Positions 56,037 through 64,000 of a DNA stretch of 64,000 nt are shown here, one piece after another. The DNA comes from Entoloma clypeatum (lineage: Eukaryota > Basidiomycota > Agaricomycetes > Agaricales > Entolomataceae): NCBI GenBank assembly GCA_963565915.1, contig OY751490.1:1116001-1180000 (forward strand), read 5' to 3'. The notes beneath the pieces are model-generated. The model worked only from the letters and a program-made list of their open reading frames with translations. It was not told the DNA's origin and did not search any database. Both the position numbers and the translations under genes were made by a program. Position 1 is the first letter of the stretch, and each line of letters starts with the position of its first letter.

Positions 56037-56564
56037 GGGTCGCGGAAATAACTCAGCCGAGGTTTTTTACCAGTAAGTTACCTAGGCTGGTTGGGAGGTG
56101 GTTATTTACCTAGTAATTTACCAGTAATTTACTGTATCACGTGCTGAAACATGACTTTTTTTTTTTTCAAAAAATTTCACGATGTGCCCGCTCAATACAG
56201 CTACTAAAATGGATGACTGAAGTCATTATCTACACCGTTCTGTGTTAGTGACAGAGTCTTAACATCTCCTGGATGTTTCTTCTGCGAGGATGTGACTTCG
56301 GAGGCCGTCCAAGATGTTGAGTCTTGGGGAGGGGAGAAGAATATATGCAATATCGTCTGGGATGCTTTTCATCTTCGTAGTAGATCGCTTGCCTGCAGCC
56401 TTGTCATGTTCACGCAACAAAAAAAATTGTTTTTTGGGCCTTTATCTGCATGTGCCTAGTTAATTTACCTACCGAAATCAGGTCCCAAGTGACCATGGTA
56501 AATTACCAGTAAATTACTTGTAAATAACTACATTGGTAAATAACTCAAGTTATTTCCGCAACCC
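56037..56564. mobile_element. TA-flanked MITE, 528 bp
   Basis: Inverted ends GGGTCGCGGAAATAACT and AGTTATTTCCGCAACCC (one mismatch) with TA on each side (56035-56036 and 56565-56566). Subterminal AGTAATTTACCAGTAATTTAC motifs recur at both ends in opposite orientation. Non-coding; starts four bases after the target repeat of the previous element. Confidence 0.75.
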
Positions 56565-56828
56565 TAAGATTCCAGGATAATTGAGGCGACATGAGTTGAC
56601 ATGGCAGGAAAAATAAAAGGGTGTTATAAAAATAGATCCTCTGTACAGACATGTGTAATAACCAAGTCTGTATTCAAAGTCGATGGTTGCGAAGTGGCGA
56701 GATGGTATCATTGCCATTGACGAGAGCCTTGGATGGGTTATCGGGGAGAATATATCACGTCACGTGACTCAGCGGGTTGCAGAGTTTTTCCGAGATCACG
56801 TGTTTCGAAAAATCTGCTGAGTAGTTGT

Positions 56829-59800
56829 GGGAAAGTCAGGTCGCGACTCCACATTGAACCGAACATCGCACAATGAATCCCGCCCCCCACGAAGGAGCCC
56901 AACCGCTCAACCTGCCACAGGATGTCCTAAAAAGCCTGATCGATGCGATGAACCGCGCAGCGACACAATATCTTTGGGATCTTATTGCAATGGATGCTCA
57001 GCGTGCCGGAGCGGAAGAACAGAAATCCAAATATGCTAATCTCCTCTTGAACGTTGACAACGCGATTCTCCACCAATTATCAAAGACGGCGCATACACAC
57101 AAATGGATGCCTCTGCGGACTCCCGAGTCTGTGGACCAGTTTCTGGAGAAGATGAACGATGAAGAGTTCAAAGAATGGCGTGACGGATTCATGAGAATTA
57201 TCGAAAATCGAGATTGGGCTTCTCGAGCTGCCAATCGTACGTGCTTGATCGTTGACCATCTTCTGGCGCAATTGATTCCTCCCAGTGAAACTCCCCGATG
57301 TTCGCCAGATGGATTGGTTTCGAGAAATCAGGCATGCTTCCTTGTCTTACATAACTTTTAGTCCATACATTTACACATTGTACCTGTGTTAGCGACGCAA
57401 CTCGTCAAAGTACGACTTCCCTGGTGTACGCCATTGACATCTAACAAACTTTTGCGGACAGGGCTCGCGGGGGCATATGAACAACCCTTTATCGGCGATG
57501 CGGCCGATGCTTTCATTGACCATCTTACTCAACTCAAGGAGGTCGAAAACAAGAAAGTGTTCTATGCCAAAGCAGTCGCTGTTGTTCAAAGCTCCGGAAC
57601 AGGGAAATCCCGCATGCTTTCAGAGGTGTGTTAGGTTTCCGTCTTATCATGCACGACTTCATACGTTTCTCTTTAGGTTGGAAAAAAAATATTCACCCTT
57701 CCAGTCTGCCTTCGGGGTCCGGATGATCCAGGTTATCCACCTTCAGATGGCCCCGTCGTCGAATACCTTGAAGCTTTGAGGAGGGATAATGACTTGAGCA
57801 TCACAGCGCATATCGCCGTCGTCTGCTTCGTCGCTGCTGCTCACAAGAAGATGCTTGAAGTGCTGAAGGCCTGGGCATGTTCTGACTCATCGAAGTTACG
57901 TTTACGCTGGCATAACTGTATGGAGTCGTCGGGGAATCGTGAATACCGGAAGCAGTTTTTTCTAGATGTGGTTGAAAAAGCAAAATCAGCAAGTCATTTT
58001 TCCGTGCTTTGGCTCCAAGTGCTCATTTTTGACAGTTAGAGTCGAAGGCTCTGGCGGGCTTCATGAGCTCAACGAAGTACGGTCCTGGCAGTAGTCCAAA
58101 CAGGAAGGACGGCGGGGATGTGGCCAATCCTGATGTGCGCACGATCGCTCAAGAGCTTTATGATTCCATTGCCAAGCAGGCCACCGAAGACCTTACGGCG
58201 TTTCTTTCCACTCTCAATCCACCTCAAAACTTATGTCTGACATACTTCGATGAAGCGGATTGCCTAGGCCTATGTATCGATATCCTTTACCGTCTTTTGA
58301 GCAGTCAAGAATCATCAACAAACATGTGGTATACATTTTTGGGAACGAAAACGAGGCTTTCCTATTATGCTCCCCCTCCTGCCAACCGTCAGTCCCTATG
58401 TTTTTCCCACTTGCGCCTGACTCACCCACTACATCAGGAGTCTCTTTGCGACTGAGGCAGGAAGTGGCTCACATGCCGTTGCCCTACTTCACTCTTGGTT
58501 TTGACCAGCATATGATCGATAAGGATAGAAAGAAGGTGGCTGTCAAGATGGGCGATCTTCAGACCGTCGAGCGCCTCTGCCGATATGGCCGACCTTTGTA
58601 TGTGACTTTTCATCATCAACAACAGTTGCTCATCTTTAAACCAGGTGGAAATCGTACCTACCTGACCCCAAAGTCAAGGGGATTGTCAAAATCGCCGCCT
58701 GGAAGCTGATATGCGGGGAGACATACGACCCATCTGATACGAATCACGTTTTTGCTGTCCTCTCTCAGCGCCTCTGTCTCGAACCGGTCCTTGCAGGAAC
58801 AGAGGCTGTAAAACTCACAGAACGCAGTATCTCACATCACATGCGACTTCTGACTGGCTGCTCACGTACTGGCGAAATGTGGTACACTTACTCGCCATCT
58901 GAGCCAATGCTTGTGCTAGCCAGTCTTCACCACCTGTATTCCGAGGCGAAGAACAACTTGGCGCCTTCTCTGGAAACTTTGAGCAAGAATTTATGCAGCG
59001 CGGGATTGGTCGAAAAAGGCCTGCTGGGTGAACTTTGCGCCCGTACTCTTATTCTTTTTGCCCGTGACTTTGCCGCACCATTGGGAGCTGATCGCACCCG
59101 GGATTTTTTGCAACCCGTTCCGCTTTTGGAATTCCTCGGTAAACTCTTTGGCCACAAGTCATGGGCGGGCGACAATCAAGCCGAATTTGACGAGGCCTTT
59201 CGTAGCGCCTACGTGAATTTTACTCATTGGATCGTGACGAAGGACCCAATGCCGGCAGATTCCTCGTGACTATGCTCTGCTTGCTGATGGCACGCCTACT
59301 AATTTTGGCAAATTCAGTCAGTTACTTGCAAACTTATGGGCCCGTGGGGCAGTGCTGCAATGCTGTTTCAATCAGGAAGACATCGACTTCGTCATCCCCA
59401 TATACATGGGTTCTATTGCTACTCACGACGTCTTCGACCCCTCACGTCTCTCTGCCATTGCCGGGCAGGTCAAATTCAAATTCAACGCAGCCACGAAAGC
59501 AGAATGCGACGCCATAGCCGCAATTGGTCTCCCACGCGATCCTCGTGAACCCTTGCCCTATCTGGCGCTTCTTATGGACCTTGGGACCGAGGCGAACCAC
59601 CAGCATACCAATTCGAGAGTGCGAGCGATCGTCCCCGAGTCCCCTTCCGACAACGAATTCCCAAAACTCACCGACAAATTGGAAGAAGATGTCAAGAAAC
59701 TTCGGGCCCGTCAGAGCCGAAAACCAAAACCAAAGGCGGCCTCTATCAAAAAACTCAAGGAGGAAGTCCAAAAATCGCGGCAGGCGGTGGATCACTACAA

Positions 59801-60271
59801 TCGGTACTTCGTCTCTGCCCGTGGCTCCTCTCGCCGCGTGTACGGCATTTTAGACGAAGCGAACATCAACGGAGACTTTTCGATGCTACTCCATGTCACA
59901 GCACCGGTACCCATAGACCAACATCACATCTTACAGTATATGCGACCATTTGAGCGGCTAGGAAATCAATCGCACCACACTGCTTCGATGCTGGAATATG
60001 ATAAAGACGCTCCGATGGAAGATGGGTCAGGCAAAGCAATTCCAGATGAGGAGGGAAAGACCGAGGATGGGGATGTGGATATGGATATGCTGCCGTAGCA
60101 GACTCATTGGTTACAATGTATTTCAGTCATTCGACATGATGTTTTAATCACCTGTCGTCCCACAATACCTCTCTTATTAGACGAATGCCCCACCTACGGG
60201 CCACAATACCCCTCTAATTAGAGTTCTTTTCGTCTACAGTCGAGGACAGTCAAACGTGTGTGAAAAAATTA
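56829..60271 (+). repeat. Duplicated unit, copy 2
   Basis: Second copy of 22176-25614. The right border with copia C4 is sharp at 60271/60272, within the same GAAAAAATTA where copy 1 stops matching. The left border has no terminal repeat. Upstream sequence (56567-56828) is unrelated to the flank of copy 1. Confidence 0.93.
56873..60098 (+). CDS. P-loop NTPase-nuclease protein, Crinkler/RHS-like, copy 2
   Basis: Same gene model as copy 1, with the ATG at 56873 and TAG at 60096-60098. Walker A VVQSSGTGKSRMLSE, Walker B LTYFDEAD and the nuclease-like NQEDIDFVIPIYMG .. QVKFK are unchanged. Relative to copy 1 the first exon differs at ten codons, all replacements: Y13N, N21S, V25A, E32Q, N41D, Y56N, E64A, R84P, L87V and E88D. 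No silent change was seen in the exon. One further base differs in the first intron region (57395). The frame problem at about 59252 is shared with copy 1. The promoter differs too: unrelated upstream of 56829, and it includes two CACGTG/CACGTC-like boxes at 56757-56805, so the copies may be expressed differently. Confidence 0.7.
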
Positions 60272-60272
60272 C

Positions 60273-61175
60273 GCCTGGAAATCATTGAAAGACGCATATT
60301 CAAAGGTCTCCCCCGCCACCATATTTGGTGATTTCAAAGCCGCAGCCTCTTTCAAATTGTCTGGTCGGGACCCTGTGCCAGAAATCGAGCAACTTGGGTC
60401 ACTCTTCGCTCGCCTCAGCAACTCAAACTTCATTGTGCCTGATCTGATGCAGGCTATGATCTTGGCAAGTGCCATTCCTGACGCTTGGTCGTCCCTCTCC
60501 ACCGCCCTCTTTCAGGTCTACGACACTGATGACTTCACATGGAAGGCTGTCGCTGAAAGCATCGTTTCAGAATACAGGCGCAAGTATGTGATAGGGTCTA
60601 CTTGGGCATCCAACAAGCAGGCCCGGAAAATCTCCGGGACTAAGCAAAAGGGGCAAGACCCCAAATGGGAAAAGCAGACAGCACTGAGTACCTCGCAGAA
60701 CAATGCTGACGAGCAGCCTAACTCGACCAACCCAAGTACCGCTTCTGAAAAGAAGAAGGGAAAGGGACGCTGGCGCAACCAGAAAAAGTGTGCCAACAAT
60801 GCGGACAACGAGTCCGACCACGCTGAGGAAATAATTGAGTTTATTGCACCAGCCATTGAACAACTCTCTCATCAATCTGCTCCTTGTCCTTTCCCTCCTT
60901 GTCATGCACCTGCCTTTACCACTATTACAGGCCGTGGGAAAACTTTGAGTACCACGCAGCCCAAGTCGGAAAGAATGCAGTCACTCCTGCAACGCATGAA
61001 CCCGCCTCCCTCTCAGTACACCGGACTTCCTTCTGGAAAGCCGTCAGCATGGAAAAAGAACGAGAAGGTGAGAAAACTCGCTCGAGAAATCGGTGCCAGA
61101 CCCTCTGGGTCAAACCTTCATATCCTGGATACCATCATTCCAGACATCGACGAAAGGCCAGCTAAACAGCGTTGA
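60273..61175 (+). pseudogene. C4 gag (5'-truncated)
   Basis: Open from the junction to TGA at 61173-61175. Contains KDAYSKVSPATIFGDFKAAA, MQAMILASAIPDAWSSLSTA, KISGTKQKGQDPKWEKQ, SEKKKGKGRWRNQKKCANNA and RMQSLLQRMNPPPSQYTG, each matching C2 gag. The TGA stands where C2 has Arg (after PAKQR), again CGA-to-TGA-like. Between 61176 and 61390 the frame is lost, with several indels relative to C2. The missing N-terminus includes the C2 stretch SWAEKMKSYLLHQGVWRLVS. Confidence 0.85.
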
Positions 61176-61372
61176 GTTACTCCGCCAATAGACCAATCGC
61201 TGAGGATGATGGACATCGACCAAGAGTGAAGGGGGCCAGATGAGTTTATAGATGAGATTGAACTTGATGGTTCATCAAAAACCTTATCAATTGCGGAAAG
61301 CTAATAATACCTCTCAACAGACGTATAATATATTAGCCAGTACCAGTACAGTTTGCGTAGATCACTTCAGCG

Positions 61373-62973
61373 GTGGTCTGCGTGGGGATATGTATAAAGC
61401 ATTTTGCCTCCTGTACACATTGTAAGGAAAAAGAACGTGCACAATGGATATTAGATTCTGGTGCTTCTTTACACTTTACGCATGAGTTTAAAGACTTTGC
61501 ATACTATAGACCTCTCACGGTCAAGCGATTCGTCCAAACTGCTGCTAAAGGAAAGAAACTGGAAATACTCGGAGTTGGGGCTGTTCCAGTACGGCACACC
61601 CTAAATGGGGAAGTTAAAACCCATCTTCTCAGACTGGTATTCTACATCCCGGACATGGACACACGCCTATTGTCCCTAGGCGTCTTTCTTAACCATGGTT
61701 ACAAAGTAGAAGGGACTCGTGGAGAAATCAACATCTCCAAAGGGCTGAACAAAATCCAGTTTTCGCCCCACATCCTTGGTCAAACCATTTACTGGTTAGA
61801 CACTGAAATACGCTATGATCAGATCCATGCGATCTCGAGTGAAATCACTGTCAAAACATGGCACAAACGTCTTGGTCATCCAAATGATCAAGCACTCAGA
61901 AAGACACCCACCAGTACCAAAGGGGTACCTGAAACATTAGTACATGAGAAATCACAGGAAAGTTGCACAGGTTGCCTCAAAGGGAAAATGCCAAATCAGT
62001 CATATCCCAATTCAATGACAAGGGCAACTAAAACCTTTGATCTGATCCATTCCGATCTCAAACAGATATCCACGGCATCCTACCACAAATATAAATATTT
62101 CCTTACATTTTTGGACGACTTTTCATCCCACATCTGGGTCATCTTGCTTAGAAAGAAATCGGATGCCATTACGGCGCTAAGACAATTTCTTGTGATGATC
62201 CAGAATCAGTTCACTGCCACTCCTAAAAAATGGCGGGTTGATGGAGATGGAGAGTTCAACGAATACAAGGATGTCCTTGCCAATCATGGAATTCTAATTG
62301 ATATTACGCTCCCATATCAGCACCAGCAGAATGGCAGAGCAGAAAGGATCAATCGAACTCTATGGGAAAAATCTCAGGCCTTGCGCTTCAACGCATGTTT
62401 ACCACCTATGTGGTGGGAATTCTGTTTGGAACATGCAGCATTCCTGTACAACAAAACCCCTATGCCTCGACTCGAATGGGAAACACCCCATTTCAGGTCA
62501 AAAATGAGATCCCCGACATGTCAAATATCAGAGTCTTCGGATGTCAGGCATATGTGTATATCCCCAAAGAGAAACGTAGAAATTCCCTGGAGTCCAGATC
62601 TCGATTGATGATTTATCTCGGATCAAAACCAGGGGTCAAAGGATACCGTTTCATGGATCCTGAGACTAATACAATTTTCATGGGTGGAAAAGCTATCTTC
62701 AATGAAAGCAAATACCCCAGATGCCATATCAATCCCCTGCCAGAAAACCATCCAGAAATGGAAAATCCAGAACCGGCTGATGAGTTTGAGGACCTCATCC
62801 CCGGAAATGATGATAATGATAACCATTATGAAAAACCTCACGACCCAGTTCCTACTGGACAGGATCACCCTGAATCAGACGATGACTTGCCGTCTAGCGA
62901 GCCAGATGACAAGCCACAAGTACCCACTCCGGAACCTGAACAAGTACCAGATCGACCGATCAGGGAACGATGA
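61373..62973 (+). pseudogene. C4 protease and integrase
   Basis: Protease WILDSGASLHFTHEFKDFAY (about 61445), ILGVGAVPVRHTLNG, GAG-pre-integrase TWHKRLGHPNDQALRKTP with SCTGCLKGKM, integrase FDLIHSDLKQISTASYHKYK, WRVDGDGEFNEYKDVL (Gly-to-Asp beside the second catalytic Asp), QQNGRAERINRTLWEKSQ. A one-base loss near 62500 shifts the frame from the first long piece (to 62608) into a second (62362-62973), which carries VFGCQAYVYIPKEKRRNSLE and FMGGKAIFNESKYPRC. It ends at TGA 62971-62973. Not functional as it stands. Confidence 0.88.
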
Positions 62974-62989
62974 GTTCGGAAGACACTCC

Positions 62990-64000
62990 CGCTTCTGATC
63001 TTGAAAAATTAGATCGAAGACAGAGATTAGGCGGTCAAACGGCGTGGATGAATGATCTCCTAATGGAGGCAATCTCTATCCAGGTTGGCATCATCGAAAT
63101 GTCACACAAAGACATATACACTCTTCCGAACAAAGAAGATTGGTATGTGGCAGAACGAAAAGAGCTAGACATGCTCAAAAGCCGCGGGGTGATCACGGAG
63201 CTAGTACCCCTACCTGCAGGGAGGAAGGCCCTAAGGAACAAACGGGCCCACAATGAAAAACCTGACGGGCGCTTGAAAGTGCGCCTTGTCGCAAAAGGCT
63301 TCCCACAGGTAGAAGGGACTGATTTCGATCAGATCTTCCCACCGGCAGTGAGGTACGAGACTGTCCGGTTAATTCTGGCATTGACAGCCCTTGAAGGGTG
63401 GTTCATGACATTCTTGGATGTCTCATCAGCCTTCCTCTATGGAACACTCCATGAGGAAATTTACATGCGACAGCCTGAGGGTTACATAGTAAAAGGGAAA
63501 GAACACTTCGTGTACCAACTATACAAAGCCCTATACAGACTCAAGCAGGCCGCATTAGCCTGGTGGAGAGAACTCGATTCCTCCATGAAAAAGCTTGGTT
63601 TTGTCTGGCTACACTCTGATGCGGGAGTTTTTATTCACACAAGTACCAAAGGGAAAATTGTGATCACCGTCATTTATGTTGATGACTCTGCTTTTCTCGG
63701 CACAAACCGGGAATACACGCTAGAGAAAAAGAAGGCCTTCATGACAACATGGGAATGTAGGGACCTAGGGCACCTGGTGTCTGATGGGGAACCAAAAGAA
63801 TTTCTCTCGATCCAAATAAGGCAACATGGGAAGCGGATCCTCATTGATCAAGTACCTTACCTTGAGAAAATACTCGCACGCATGGGGATGAGTGAATCCA
63901 ATGCCACCCATACCCCACTCCCGATGGAATACAAACCCATGAAGTCCGAAGATGAACCCAATGCGGAACTTAGGTCCAAGTACCAATCCGTCATCGGATC
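62990..64000 (+). pseudogene. C4 reverse transcriptase (partial)
   Basis: Collinear RT from LDRRQRLGGQTAWMNDLLME through SHKDIYTLPNKEDWYVAERK, LKVRLVAKGFPQVEGTDFDQ, FLDVSSAFLYGTLHEEIYMR (first catalytic Asp), KQAALAWWRELDSSMKKLGF, ITVIYVDDSAFLGTN (YVDD) to PNAELRSKYQSVIGS at the edge. This stretch appears to stay open in one frame from about 62990 to 64000. RNase H and the 3' LTR lie beyond the window. Confidence 0.87.

Larger units (their letters stand above)
60272..64000 (+). mobile_element. Copia element C4, 5'-truncated, runs off right edge
   Basis: Same family as C2, here on the plus strand. The first ~115 codons of gag, the leader and the 5' LTR are missing; homology to C2 begins at ACGCCTGGAAATCATTGAA directly after the duplicated unit. 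Gag, protease, integrase and RT follow in order and the window ends inside RT. It is a useful collinear reference for C2's inversion. Confidence 0.92.

Noticed and set aside
1..64000. tRNA, rRNA genes or a CRISPR array
   Set aside because: None recognised by eye on either strand; a tRNA scan would be needed to exclude tRNA genes. CRISPR is not expected in a fungal nuclear genome.

Overview
This window is nuclear DNA of a filamentous fungus, most likely an Agaricomycete (mushroom-forming basidiomycete). The genes have many short introns (about 45-80 bases, GT..AG). The families seen are a Ubp8-type SAGA deubiquitinase, a Thg1 tRNA-His guanylyltransferase, a DUF1996 secreted protein and a kinase with the HGDLKA catalytic loop common in mushroom TKL-like kinases. 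The transposons are chromodomain Ty3/gypsy and Ty1/copia elements, and there are two copies of a P-loop NTPase-nuclease protein of the Crinkler/RHS-like kind.

The window has two parts. Bases 1 to about 21,750 are an ordinary, tightly packed host-gene block: a partial gene (568 to the left edge, -), a helical/kinase/armadillo protein (5193-733, -), a poorly resolved stretch (5.2-7.9 kb), a DUF1996 protein (7984-10320, +), a forkhead factor (13045-11313, -), an acidic protein (14976-14199, -), THG1 (15167-16367, +), UBP8 (18810-16548, -), a HIT protein (19063-19813, +) and an acidic Ser-rich protein (21734-20107, -). I rebuilt these by joining exons at GT..AG boundaries that keep the frame and restore family motifs. 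Individual introns are models, not proven.

Bases 22,176 to 64,000 are a transposon island bracketed by two copies of one 3.4-kb unit (22176-25614 and 56829-60271). Each carries an NTPase-nuclease gene. The two are identical over the last ~2.9 kb but carry ten clustered, all amino-acid-changing substitutions in the first exon. Between them lie: copia C1 (25757-39526, -; target duplication CCAAT), which itself holds a 150-bp TA-flanked MITE, chromodomain gypsy G1 (28276-34512, +; duplication TTCGC) and a 1,085-bp solo LTR (36634-37718; duplication GCACG); a longer relative of the G1 LTR (40918-41302); a truncated Zn2Cys6 open frame (41325-42071, +); degraded gypsy G2 (about 42072-53156, -), split by young copia C2 (42154-47817, -; duplication GAATG), which carries an internal inversion; a copia scrap (53159-53746); a solo LTR (54134-54647; duplication GGAAC); and two adjacent inverted-repeat elements (55595-56025 and 56037-56564). 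After the second NTPase-nuclease copy a 5'-truncated copia (C4, same family as C2) runs off the right edge.

Premature stops in the retroelements are mostly of the CGA-to-TGA type, and LTR pairs differ only by transitions, largely at CpG. This fits methylation-linked decay. The target duplications and nesting give a readable order of insertions: the solo LTR, G1 and the MITE all entered C1 after it landed, and C2 entered G2 after it landed.
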